Source of the DNA: Parascedosporium putredinis
Lineage: Eukaryota; Ascomycota; Sordariomycetes; Microascales; Microascaceae
Direction: 5' to 3'
Assembly (NCBI GenBank): GCA_949357655.1
Contig: CASHTG010000007.1
Span: 62,001-126,000 of the forward strand
DNA length: 64,000 nucleotides
The notes below the pieces were generated by a model. The model saw only the letters and a list, made by a program, of their open reading frames with translations, was not told the origin of the DNA and did not search any database. The translations under genes were made by a program, and so were the position numbers. Of this stretch, positions 24,151-35,979 are shown one piece after another (within the stretch, counting starts at the first letter, position 1; each line of letters begins with the position of its first letter).

Positions 24151-27100
24151 TCACCTCCGCACACTACTGCCTATACTACTCATAGTTTCAGACATCTTGC
24201 TTCCAAGGCCACCCATCCACTCCGGTACTTTCAGGCTCATCCTCACTCTACCTTCCACGATAGTGTTGATTGCGTTGATGATGGCAAAGGTTGTACTGCC
24301 CAATGCCCTGAAAAGCGCCAAGCTTGCCACGCTCCATAGAAGAAGACGGACGTAGAAGTTGTCTCCGAGAGTGTGGCCCGAGTACGCCTCTGATACAGCC
24401 ATAGCGAGGATGGCGTTGGCAACCATCCACGTAACAACCATGTATGTCCGTACGCTCTTATAGTAGTCTTCCTGGAGCTGCGCTTCAGAGATGGGAGTCT
24501 GCGCAACCTCAAGTCGGTCGCGGAGATTGCGGAGGGCTTCGTCGTATCCGCTATCAATATCTAGCTGCTCCGATGGCATCTCTAATTCGACGGTGGAGCC
24601 TTTTCCCACCGCACCGCCGAGATCTGTTTTCATGACATTGTCTCCTTGGTACCCCAGGTCACATCATGGGTGTTGCAAAAGGCGTACACTTGGAGAGTGC
24701 AAATGTAGCTCGGAAGAAGAAGGAAGTACTGCAACGATGAGGTGAACATGTGCCAGGGGTCGAGGTAAAGGAACGACATGAGGAAGTAGAGTCCCATGGT
24801 CGAGGCGATGGAAACAACGAGATTGGTGAAGACGTTGCTCCCGAGCTGGAGTCCTATCTCTTCGCCATCAGGGCCAGTCTCCTTCCTAGTGAGCTGACGA
24901 ATGATGATGTAGATGCAGCCAAAGGTTGTATACACCATGATGACGCAGTATATAATCATACTCGACAGATACAGTTTCTTCGCGCCCTGCGGCCGATTGC
25001 CAAGCGAGAGAATAAACTGCGTTGCAATGAGAAGGACGCAGACATAGCGCAGGATTGTGTAAATATACTTTGCGATCCCATGTCCAAAAGGGTCCACTAC
25101 CGGATCAGCGAGGCCACCAGCGATGAAATAGAAGGCAAGGTAGAAATTGGCTAGCGAGAAGAAGGTGAAGATAAGCTGCAGAAACTGGTAGATGAATTCA
25201 ACGTGGAGTAAGATTTTCCGCGCTATCGTGTGATCGGTGCCCCAAATCTGTCTGAAGTGCACCAGCGAATACACCGCGGCGAAGAAGGCACCGTTTAGCC
25301 ATCGTCGACGTTGGGAGATGAACTCCGGTACCGTATCTAAGCCACCTAGGTTAGAAAATAGATCATGACTTGCATTGAACAAAGGTGGGGAGGGGGGCGC
25401 TTCTTAAACCGCCCGCCCGGTCCTTCCCCTTTGTTGTAAGCGTGGCGTTTACTTACCGGGCACATCCGTTTCGCCTGTGCAGCTCTTGACATATCTCAAC
25501 ACCCACCGCTCCTGCCGCTTAGCGACTAACTCCCAGCAGAGAATTCGATCCTCGGCCAGGTACATGTTAGCCGTGAAGACATCAGCATGTTGCCCGTGAA
25601 GGGTTTCGCCCTTAAAGTACTGGCTAAGTGGGCCATGGCCCGTCTCATCGTTTTGCAGTGCATGGTATCGATAGGCACTGAGAGCGCCAGGGAGGACGGT
25701 GATATAGCCAAAGACACTCTCTAAAGGCTTGTCGAGGATATTGGAGATCTTGTACTCAAAGTTCTGCGAGGCCACTAGGGGTTGAGCAGGTTGCCACCAA
25801 ACCGCCCCTTCATTGCCTTGATCTCGCCGCATGCGCCGGCGACGTTGGAATCGGTATCGAAAGCCTTCCAAAGGTGATACAAAGAGTTGGTGCCAGGTCG
25901 AGTTCCGACATCGAGAAGAATGCAAACATTAGGATTAAGCGCCTTTCCAAAGGCGTTGAAAAACCACCGATGCGAGTTGAGTTTCCTCTGGTTCTTTTCC
26001 TTGAGGCAAAAGATCATCTGGCATGGAACGATACCCTTCTCCGCGCCCTTGAACTTGAGGTCAGAGTCGAGCGAAACCTGCGTTGTGTACTCGTAAACGT
26101 GGGCTTGTACGGCCTTCTGGTTGACGTAGTTCTTGGCGATTCCATGCTGGTACACGCCCATGGCAGCCAGACAGTCAAGCGTGCGCGGATGAATCTTTTC
26201 TCGGCCGTCTGACACAATGCAGACGACAATCTTCTGCCACCCGTTCTCGCCCCAAGTCCTCGATTTCGAGCGGCTGCAGAAATGCGCAATGTTCTTCATG
26301 ACGGCATGCATTGTACGCGTGAAGCCGAACTCGTCCTCGTTGTACATGGTGATACAGATGAAAACCTCCGTTTCGCGGGTAGTACGGCCGATATTCTGCC
26401 TAAGCTTATATCCGCGCTCAACAAAGTCGTCGGGATCGCACGTAACGGCAGTATATCTCATATGAGTAAACTCAATCTCATCACGCCGGGGAAGAAAGCT
26501 GTAAAGAATGGTAGGGATCTTGCACTCAAGTACGAGCTCGCCGTTGATAAGTTGAACCTCCTTCCTCGATGTTTGAGGTGCCCTGACACCTCGGCGTTCC
26601 TGCTCTCCCTCTGGAGCTGGTCCATAATGTCCCATCTTCTCGTCGTACTCATCATCTTCGTGATCCATCTCGCCGAGAGTAACTTCGGAGCGCATCCCGT
26701 AAGAATCCCGATCCGGGTGCCGCGACTCGACGTAGTCTGTCTCAGGACCAAAGACATCGTCATCGTGATCATCGAGAGGGATGGATACGGTGGCGTCATC
26801 AGCGAACGCGGCGGAAGTTCTAGGCCCAGCTGAAAACAGCGGCTCAGGAGGCAAAGGGCGGCGGGGACTACCGCCGTACCTCGACGAAGGGGTTCCGGGG
26901 CGCGGGGAGCCGTTGAGGTCAGATGGCTCGTATTGGACGCTAGAAGGGGGTGGGCGAGAATAGCCGCCCGATAACCGGGAAGGGCTCCAAGCGCGAGAGC
27001 TAGCAATGCTGTCTCGTCTTTGGAAGGGGACATAGGTAGAATCCGGGGCGGCATGCTCGGGGGTCTAGTATGGAGGAGGGGCGGGAGTGAGAGGAGACCA

Positions 27101-27395
27101 CAGACGGCTGGTATGGCCGATGGAGTGGGCGGATACTAGATGTTGATCGTAGTGAGCATGAATTCTGACTTTCAAATTTAGGAGCACGGCCCCGGGTGAC
27201 GGGTGGGCTCGATGCTGAAGGGCCAGAGAGCGGCCTTTCGAAAGAGAGGAGGGAGACGTACTGTCTATGGTCAAGGGGATCATCCATGCTGGTCAAAAGC
27301 CTTACAGCGGCGCCATGGCTAGGAATTTCGTCATCATCGTATCCCGGCAGAGCATAGTCGGGTGGTCGGGTCGGAGTGCTTGGGTGGTGGTCCAT
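24151..27395 (-). CDS. Chitin synthase, division 1 (probably class I)
   Basis: Plasma-membrane beta-1,4-N-acetylglucosaminyltransferase of cell-wall synthesis. The N-terminus is long, Pro/Ser/Asp-rich and non-catalytic. The catalytic domain runs from FTHMRYTAVTCDPDDF through ITMYNEDE, NSHRWFFNAFG, LLDVGTRPG and AEDRILCWELV to the signature QRRRWLNG. Several transmembrane helices follow. The C-terminal block VELEMPSEQLDIDSGYDEAL suggests class I, though I cannot exclude a close class. Exons fit 27262-27395, about 25461-27064, and 24151 to about 25335, the last intron splitting TDVP/DTVPEF. One base is missing at 25778-25781 and near 24644-24645; a third loss at 27059-27063 is needed to join the first two exons. 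Confidence 0.93.
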
Positions 27396-28941
27396 CTTGA
27401 TACAGGACTAGCGAACGAGGCTCGACTTGGGAGGCGACTGCGCGGATAGCGCTGGCCTGAATCGGTGCGATCTTGAGATGCAGTCTTGGTAGCAAGGTTA
27501 CGAAGCTGAAATTTGTTACAGAGATGTGGGTGATTTGCTCGTTTGCTCGTGAGCGAAATGTAATGGTCGGTCAAGATATGAAGGGACGAGATATTGAAGG
27601 CGAAGCGTCTATGGTGACGGTGCTTCTCTTGTTGGGAGTTTTAATCTATTATTGCTGACAGCTTTCCTGGGTGGATAGCTATTATGTCCCGTCAATGTAC
27701 ACAAACGGGATCCATGGTTGTCGCAAGTGTCGAGGTTTCAGTGGTTGACTGGGCAACTAGGCTCGCGTGGGGCAGACGTATGGTTGTTTGCTTTGACAGC
27801 CAATCGTTCGACACATCACAAAACCACGCGGGAAGGCGCAGTGAACTCCCCTGTCCCAGCTCCCACTGAAATTGCGCTTCTCTTCAAATGAGACCTATTA
27901 ACCGGGTGCACTCTGGCCGATCTCATCCGTACTTGTAGCACTTGAGGAAAGAGAGACTGTTGAGGTGATCTTTATCATGAACTCGCGATAAATGTTATGT
28001 CCACTTGAAAATTACATCCGCTATGCATCATGCTCGTGTTTCGACCTTCCCCTTCCACCTACCTCCTTCTCGATCCAAAGAAAAAAAAACAAGAAGAAGA
28101 AAACCGGAGAAAAACGATATAAATGATAGTCATCAGGCATTTGTACCCTTTCTTTTTCTTCTCTCCTTCTATTACGAAAGCATGGCTCAATCGTGGGGGC
28201 GCGACCACCTCGTGAGCACGAAGCGAGAGGTGGATGGCTGGAGACAACTGTTGAATTTGCCTCATAAACTTGATTTATATATATGTCACAATGAATATAT
28301 ATGTACGAAGTAGTTTCCTTTTGTGCCTTCAGGAACGGATATATTTTGCACACCAAGTTCTATTATCGATGCCTCCTCCTAGAGACCGAAACTTCAGTAT
28401 AATACTCGGTAGAGCGATGAAGGAGCCCTGAAGGTCGATCTCTATAAATCCATCCATAGATCATTGGATTGATTGTTGTATCATGGTCACTTCGGTGCAC
28501 TTTGTGCCGGGGCTCCGATAGAATCTACCAAGCTGCGGGATTGATCAATTGATGACTCTTCACGTCCCCACAGTCTACCACACATCGGGTATATCGATAG
28601 GCCGAGCGTAGGAACGTGCCTGAGCTCTTCTCACTTCTGGAGGAAGAAATGCACTTCAACGAATTTCTCCGATGCTACGATTCACCTGCTCTTTCGTTTC
28701 TTCCCCTTTAGTATTGACGGCACTGTTGAATATACCCATTCTCAACCATCAGTCATAAATCCTACGATCGTGGTCTACCTAGACCTTCTGTTTTGGTACT
28801 CACCTGTTGTCGTCGTCGTCGTGGTGGGATGGGTGTGTCTCAAGCAGCATATGGATCATTGAAACAGTGAATATCTTAGCCATTCCCTCAGTTTCCTTTA
28901 TCTTTTCATGGGTAGCCTTTGGCTCGACGATTTGATCTACA
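27396..28941. other. Intergenic region CHS/ABC ATPase
   Basis: About 1.5 kb containing the divergent promoters of chitin synthase and the ABC gene. An AT-rich patch (TATATATATG near 28275) was noted. No gene was recognised. Confidence 0.45.
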
Positions 28942-30811
28942 ATGCGGCCCCAACTCTTTCGCTCGCCCATCGTCCGGGTTACAAATGGTACCTTTACAGG
29001 CGCCATCCTAATGTCGATGCATCTTCTACCAACCCGGCGCTCTTCAGGAACCTCAATTTCGAATTGCCTTCCCGTTCCGATCCCCCGAAAACTGGTGCAT
29101 CGTTGGGCCTTCGTTATCCGGAAAGACGACGTTTCTTCACCTCCTCCGTGGCCGCTTACTCTGTGAACCCCTCCTGCTAGATCTTACCCGTATCTCTCTA
29201 CTGATGGCGTTCCCCACAATCTAAGGACACCAGACCGCGCCATTGCCTATGTTGGATTTGATGGCGAGCGTATGGGGGCGGGCCCGAGCGATGGCATCAC
29301 CACATCTGCCTACCTCTCTGCCCGATACGAGTCCAGGCGCGAAATTACCGACTTTTCCTACGGGATTACCTGCTGGGGAATACGGAGCTGAATCCATTGG
29401 AAACGAGCAGTCTTGACCCTGGGAGATCAAGCCTTCTGAACCGTGCTGTTGAAGATCTCCGCCTCACTCCCCTCCTGGACCTACCTGTCGCGTTCTTGAG
29501 TAATGGCCAGGGTCGCCGCGCACGCATCGCGAGGGCCCTCCTGACAACCCCGGAGGTGCTTCTTCTTGACGAACCTTTCATGGGACTTGATCCCCCAACC
29601 GTGCGTGCCCTGAATCCCTTACTGGAATCACTCGCCCGACAGGCGAACCCTCGTATTGTACTTAGCGCCAGGCCCCAGGATCCTCTCCCAAGTTGGATTT
29701 CCCATCTTGTATATCTGAGAGACGACTGCCAGATTGAGGCTATGGGCCCGAGAGATAAGGTCTTGTCGGAACATAGCAAATACAGTAAAGGGGTGTGGCG
29801 TGGTGGAATTCGGAGTGACGTCGAGGTACCTGGCTCAACGCCACAACCTACGTCTCCTGACCTCCTCTCCGACAACAGGGACGTCCTCGTGGAGATGAAC
29901 GGATGCCAGGTCAAATATGGTGAAAAAGTAGCACTTGGAAATTGGACCGAGCTCACGACTGATGGCCACCAGCATGGTTTACGATGGAAGGTTAAGAGAG
30001 GGGATAGGTGGGCTGTTTTCGGGCCCAACGGCTCTGGGAAGACGACCCTTGTTTCTCTGCTTTGCTCTGATCATCCGCAGACTTACTCACTCCCTATTCG
30101 GATATTCGGAAAAAGTCGTCTCCCGGAGCCCGGCTCGGAAAGTCAAGTCCTCACTTTTGGGATATTCAATCCCGCATAGGGCATTCGAGCCCTGAAGTCC
30201 ATCAACACATGCCTCGGAGCCTAACTGTGCGCAAGGTTCTTGAAAATGCTTGGGCCGACACCTTTCAAAGCCGAGCCAAACTCGATAAAGATGCTTCTGC
30301 GAGGGTTGATGCAGCCTTGCGGTGGTTTGCCCCCGAATTACACCCAGGGCACCACTCCAATCCCGAGGTGACGGAGGACCTCTCTTGGGCAGAACATTAC
30401 TTGCTCCGTGAACTCTCTTTCAGCGCGCAACGCGTGGCGCTTTTCGTACGATCCATGATTAAGGGTCCCGACATCGTTGTTCTAGATGAGGCGTTCAGCG
30501 GCATGGATGAAAGCACTAGAGACAAATGCATTCTCTTCCTTTCTTCCGGAGATGAAAAATCTCTAGAAGAGGGAAATATTGTTGATAGCGCGACGAAGAA
30601 GGCGGGAAAATCTGTCATCTGTGGCCTTACCCAGGAACAGGCCCTTATATGTATAAGCCATATCAAGGAAGAGGTTCCGGATTGCGTGAGAGAGTGGATG
30701 TGTCTCCCAGAGGCTAACTCGGGTTCTCCGGCTCGGTTTGGGAGGCTCAAAAAGCCGCTTAGGGGCGATAATGAAGGATGGCTAGATATATGGGACCTCA
30801 AGGATGAATAA
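28942..30811 (+). CDS. Twin ABC ATPase of the ModF/YDR061W type
   Basis: Soluble protein with two ABC nucleotide-binding domains and no membrane domain, like E. coli ModF and yeast YDR061W; the cellular role is not established. Domain 1: the Walker A region is restored as GPSLSGKTTFLHLLRG, then ARYESRREITDFS, signature-like LSNGQGRRARIARALL and Walker B VLLLDEPFMGLD. Domain 2: FGPNGSGKTTLVSLL, SFSAQRVALFVRSM and IVVLDEAFSGMD. Five one-base losses are needed, near 28993, 29088-29091, 29168-29171, 29353-29359 and 30155-30158. This is the most damaged gene in the window. Each correction restores a conserved family segment. The start MRPQLFRSPIVRVTNGT at 28942 fits the family. No intron was needed. 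Confidence 0.85.
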
Positions 30812-31281
30812 AGTTGTAGCATTCATTCATAGAAACGTCAAGAGTGTCACAACCAACGCAAGTGACTTGGCTCTGACTAGTGTAGATACGATACCAGTCG
30901 GCCTAGCATACTTGGTAAAACGAATATTATTTACCTATCAGGAGGGACTGCATCCGCCTCGGCTAAGTCGATAATATCATTAGGCACTAACTATTAATAC
31001 CGTGCGATTAATAAAGAAGCGCACCATCGGCCAGAACAAACCAAGGCTAGCCAATAAAAACATAGCTACTGCGACCTTCATACGCATTTCGCCTGCAGCC
31101 TGGGTCCTTGCCAAGCTGGTCCTCATCCATCACCAAGTCCTATCATCGTCCATCCTCGAACGCTCGCGCCGTTGCCCAACAAACACACCTCAACGACCCA
31201 TTGAAACCGAGAAAAGCTGTGATACTGTTAGCTCATCCGAAGGAGACCTCAAAATACAAAATCAAACGCCTAGTTTTCAAT
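30812..31281. other. Intergenic region upstream of UMP1
   Basis: 470 nt with the 3' flank of the ABC gene and the UMP1 promoter and leader. Nothing else was recognised. Confidence 0.45.
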
Positions 31282-31863
31282 ATGGTAAGCTTTCTGCATC
31301 CGCAACATCACCCGGGAACCTATCCTTCGAGCTATGATTGTGGGCGAAACGGACTTTTGATCAGAGCTAATGCCTTGTGACCGTTCCTCCCAATAGGCGA
31401 TGCGAATCACCCCGCCGATACTGCTGCGACAAGCTTCTCGCACATCACCAAGTCGACCTCAGCCCCCTCGGCCCCTGGTCTTCATGATACTCTTCGTGCT
31501 GGCGTCGGCCCAGCCAACCTAAGCTCTGCGTCCGCAGACGCGGATGCACCCGCTACGCTCGACTCTGCCCATCCCCTTGAAGCCCGCCTCAAGAACTGGG
31601 ATGCCACGCAAGAAGCCCTTCGCATGGAGACGTTGCGTAGAATGTTTGGCATGGCGGAGCCAATTCGTCAGGGCATGGAACTCAAGATTGTGAGGGATAC
31701 GACATGGAAGCCCGTTGCCCTCGGGCCCCCGGTCCCGAGCGTTCACGAGGATATTCTTAAGAATAAGGACACCACTGTCACTTGGGAGGATGTGTTTACT
31801 GGCGAAGAGATGCGGCCTGTTCCCGGGTTCCACGACGAGATGGAGAGGAAGCTCAAGATGTAA
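31282..31863 (+). CDS. UMP1: Proteasome maturation factor Ump1/POMP
   Basis: Chaperone of 20S proteasome assembly, degraded on completion (family knowledge). The conserved C-terminal half is plain: HPLEARLKNWDATQEALRME, then TLRRMFGMAEPIRQGMELKI and VHEDILKNKDTTVTWEDVF. The coding start is best placed in an exon that contributes only the ATG (31282-31284), followed at once by a GTAAGC donor. The second exon begins at 31397 and reads AMRITPP. One base is missing near 31410-31416, after which the frame reads DTAATSFSHI and APSAPGLHDTLRAG, typical of the family. About 156 residues result. A second start in the other frame would give a non-family N-terminus. Confidence 0.88.
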
Positions 31864-33008
31864 GAGCAGGTTGCGCGAGTTGTGAAGGGGAACGGTGAAG
31901 CTCGTCACGTTTTTTGTCACAAGAAAATATTGTGCCTCATGGCGGACCACCCTTTGTATCATAATTTTTGATAAGAAGCAAAATCCATTTCTTTTTCCTC
32001 TTTTCTTTACATGTTTACTGCCAGGCCTACTCGATTTCGTTACCCTCGCTGCTACGCCTAGCGCTGCCTTTTCCCGGGAGAGCCACTAACCACCTGCCGG
32101 GTGGCTTCCACCTATCTAACTTGTTTATTAGACCCGATCTCCATGAGGACTATAGGCTCACAGCGCCTCCCTCACACGAGGCGGTAAGCCTAGTGTCCTC
32201 TTTAGAAGGTTGGTCGAGTATTCTCGTTTACGAGGGCAGAGTCAATCTCAGGAAGGACAACCGCGAGGTCCACCTCATGAAGGCGGACGTACAATCCGGG
32301 GACAACGCGTCTGGGAGCAATGCGAGGCATTGAGGTCATTTAAGAGGGCAAGGGCAGGATAGAATAAACTAGACAATACAATATTCAATATTTGTGATAC
32401 TCAAAGTGAAGGACGCCGTAGCAGCAGTGAACCCATATATCTCTCCCTTCTTGCCCATGCTAGTTCCGATTTCATTACAAGAAAAGTCAAGGGAAAGGGA
32501 AAAAAACCAACACATGATACATACGGGCAACAAAAAACAAAGATAAAGGACTAGCACAGGCATATGACGTTGCGCAATTCTCACCGCCTCTCTCTTAAAA
32601 TCGTCGCAAGGCCCGGAGCTCCGTCTCGTCACGTCCCCCTCTCCCGGGAACGATTTGGCCCGCGTCATTTGTATCGAGGATCACACTCTGCTGCCAGACA
32701 TCGGAGGGCCACATTCCACAAAAACAGCGTTGTCTCCTTTCATGAATATACGGGGAATAGCGTGTCGGTGAGATCCCAAACCTCCTTGAGTCGTGGTCGG
32801 CGTCTATAAAGAGCGACGCGGATCCGACGGGTGCCGTTTGGTTGGGCGTGGACGATACAAGGGCTGCACCAAGGGGCTTCCTCATGTTCTGCAAAAGAAA
32901 AGGACAAAAAAAAAAAAAAAAAGGGGTTTTGGTAGCCAAAAGAACATTCGCCTTTGTTACGCGGATGTTCTGTAGTGATTCGGTTTGGCTGGGCTTTCCG
33001 GAGACGCT
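31864..33008. other. Intergenic region, convergent gene ends
   Basis: About 1.1 kb between the UMP1 stop and the UBL3-like stop. It includes the A17 tract at about 32906-32922, followed by GGGG and TTTT. No gene was recognised. Confidence 0.45.
32906..32922. repeat. A17 homopolymer
   Basis: Seventeen consecutive A, then G4 and T4. The length is notable because shorter runs in coding regions here look collapsed. Confidence 0.8.
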
Positions 33009-33884
33009 TCATAATATGACGCAGCATCGGCCCTCACCATCTGGGTTCCTTGAATCTCGTCCACTCTTGCCAGTACCCTTGGGCTCGTCTTCCTCGACGA
33101 TCTCTTGCGGGCGCACCGACATGTGGACAACGTTGCTCGTCTCCGCACTAAACTTGTATTCTAGAAAAAGCAGGGTTAGAACCGACTTTGGCGAGTGCAA
33201 ACGGACGGACAACTAGCTTGGCAAAGACGGGGGAGGACGGTCGCCGATAAGGACTTACGGTTTAGTTGATCTTTATCAGCTAGGAGTTTTCCGAAATGTA
33301 TCAGACGGATTAGAGTCGGACTCGAGGGTTTTGGTTCCCATTCTTCACGCCATTCCCTTAATATCAACTCCTTCAGAGTATAGACACTGATGCTGAAAGG
33401 GTCCTTATGGCCCGACTCTGTTGTTCCTGGAATATTGACATTTCGCTTTGTGAGATACTTCTCGTCGATCTTGTATGGATGCTTTTTGCCCGAAGTAACG
33501 AGCAGAGTGATGACGCACACAGGGCCCTCGTCGCTTGAGGTTACTGGATTGGCCTTGGTCGCATCGTCACTTGTCGCTTCTTCGATTGCGGGGGCTCGCA
33601 TCATGGTCGTCATCATTCTTGGCAGGTGGTACGGGGGCTGCGGCTCCCTGGGTGATAGTGAGAGACTCTTGGGCAAGATCGGGCTGAGTAGTGCTAGATG
33701 GTATCGTGTCGACTGCAACGGTTTGTGATTTGCTGGCGGTGGAATCGACCTGAATCTGTTCTTGCGCTTGGGGTTGGCTGAGCCCCGAGGCGGATGGAGC
33801 GGTTTGCTCGGCGCCCGCCATCATGACCGAGGAAGTTGATTGTTCCGACGTTTCAGGCTTGGTCGGTGCCGGGAAATCCGCCAT
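33009..33884 (-). CDS. UBL3/MUB-like membrane-anchored ubiquitin-fold protein
   Basis: Ubiquitin-fold protein of the UBL3 (animal) / MUB (plant) type. The fold region reads VCVITLLVTSGKKHPYKID, then YTLKELILREWREEWEPKP, then TLIRLIHFGKLLADKDQL. A GTAAGT intron splits it from YKFSAETSNVVHMSVRP. The protein ends CCVIL: CVIL is a prenylation box and the preceding Cys a likely palmitoyl site, the same terminal residues as animal UBL3. The N-terminal 95 or so residues are Gln/Ser/Ala-rich and disordered-looking, starting at 33884. Joining them to the fold needs one extra base removed near 33590-33594. Alternatively translation starts at the ATG cluster near 33600-33615 and the extension is not coding. 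Confidence 0.82.
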
Positions 33885-35979
33885 CACAGAGACCGTGGTC
33901 GCGAGCGCGATGGTCAATGGTCAATGGGGAAAGCGAGGATATTTCACGATTGACGAGTTCGAAGCCGTCGATGGACCTCGGGGAGGATAGGGAAATGCGT
34001 GATGTCGAGAGTGGCGACAGGGGGGACAGGGCGCTGTTCAGCCAACAGGGAAAAATAAAGTGGTCGAGATGAGGTCTTCCTGCGCGCCCGTGAAATGCAA
34101 CTGAAAAAAAAAAAAAGAAGATAACAAGGAACTAGTATAGCGCAACCCAAACAAAGGTCTAAAAATGAAGGAAGGAGGAATTGGGGGCAGCTGGGAGATC
34201 CGGGTGATTCTTAATAGGGCGCTTTTGATCCGTTGCTAAATGACGGAAAGCAATCAAGACATGCAGAATTGAGAGGGACGAGGGAATTGGAAGCCTCTGG
34301 AGTTGGAAGGTCCAAGTTTAGAGCCAGGATTTATTAGGAATTCTAGTGGCTAACCTGTTGCAAGAGTCCATCAAATCCCAAGAAGCGGAGTGTTGCATGG
34401 ATTGATGTGGCCCAACGCAGCCGCCGCTAGTGGCCGAGTGTGGATCTAGGAGGAGGGGAAGTGGGAAGGGGGAAAGAATCTCGGAGATGTTCGACCTTCA
34501 AAAACAAGCAAGCAATTAACCCAATAGACTCATTATCTCGTTCCGAATTCCTGCTCCTGCCGGTCTTACGAAGGCGGTCGGCACTGTCTAAGCAACCACA
34601 GCGCTCAATTCGTCCGACCTTGCAGCGAGCGCAGGAGTATCGCGCGGAGCCCTGTCCCTAATTTTCTTCTTCTTTGTTCCTCCCTCCTCTCACATACGTT
34701 GCTCAGTTCCCCGCAAAGTCCCAAGGCATGTTACGACGGCGCGAGCTACTGTCTGGGTCGGGAATAGCAATACCCATTGCACCAGACCAAAAAGAAAGAA
34801 ACCCCCAAAGAAGAAAAGAGACTTAAAGCCAATTTGTCTGGGGAAATGTCGTGATCCGATTAACTGGACTCGTGAGCTTCAAATAACAAAATTGGCGCAA
34901 CCACCAACGCTCATTACTTCTCCCTCCCTGGTTCACATGCGTAGCTGGCTTGACCTGTGCATATCACTGTTCGCACGGACCAACGCAAGGAGAAGCGCAT
35001 AACTATCGATTGTGCCGATGGCTTCGTCGCCAAGATACGAAGATCTATATCACTTTTGAATCCGTTGATAATGCATGTACGGCCAGCGTGTTGCCAACAA
35101 GTTCGTCTTGACGTGACATCACATAAAGCCGGCCTTGGCGGAATTCTAGATTTAAGGGGCTCTTTTCTGTCGAGAAAGGTTGGCTCGGTGACAAGCAGGA
35201 GCCCGTCAGGGAAAGTCCACCTTTGTGACATGTGGAGCCGGGTCTTCTTGATACCTTCGCAAGGAACCAAGATTCATCATATTGAAATACATGTGCCCAT
35301 GGGGCGACTCAGGAATTGGTTGGGGCCAAATTTGAAGCCGCCGGTTTAATACCTCCCTTCCCACCGAGCACAGAAAGAGCCGTTTTGCTTTCCTCAATGG
35401 CTCAATTTAGGCCGCTTTATAATATAACCCCGGCCACAATCATGTGTTTCGGATGAGCAGTCCGTCGATCTCGCATTCTCTGATGTTTGAAACGCTGCCT
35501 GTCAGCTTCCGAAATTTTAAATATTTTCTTTTCAAGTATTCGGAGTATTCGGAGCACCTAGGAGATAGCCAGGGTGCATCAGCGGCGTATCTTGCCACCT
35601 GGGGAAGGCGGATCGATTTGGCTCCAAAAGTGAACTAGTCAGAGTTAACTTTTTGTACAGGTCCAAGATTTATCACTTATTGAATCCTAATCGCGACATC
35701 TTTGTGTTTGATATTATCTGGGAGTTGAATCCACTCCGCGACTTCCGTTACGTCTGATGCTAGACTCGGCTCCTCATTTGATCGGTCAAGCCACGCTGTG
35801 AAATACATATTTCACTGCAACCTTATGACTGGATGTTTAAAGCCCAGAGAAAAGCTGGAGAAGCACTTGGTATACAACACCGCGCGTGAGCTAATATAAA
35901 GATATATACAATTGCTATTGCCCTCATGCTCATTCTTCAGGATGGCTTGGGAACAGCTAATGGAGCTAGGTGTCTTGGT
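33885..35979. other. Intergenic region UBL3-like/UFE1
   Basis: About 2.1 kb with no recognised gene. An A13 run lies near 34104-34116. A 9-bp direct repeat (GTATTCGGA twice) lies at about 35536-35553. Open frames up to 130 codons show no family features. Confidence 0.4.

Noticed and set aside
16757..27395. A secondary-metabolite cluster around the methyltransferase
   Set aside because: Neighbours are sulfite reductase and chitin synthase; no polyketide or peptide synthase, P450, terpene cyclase or pathway regulator is present.
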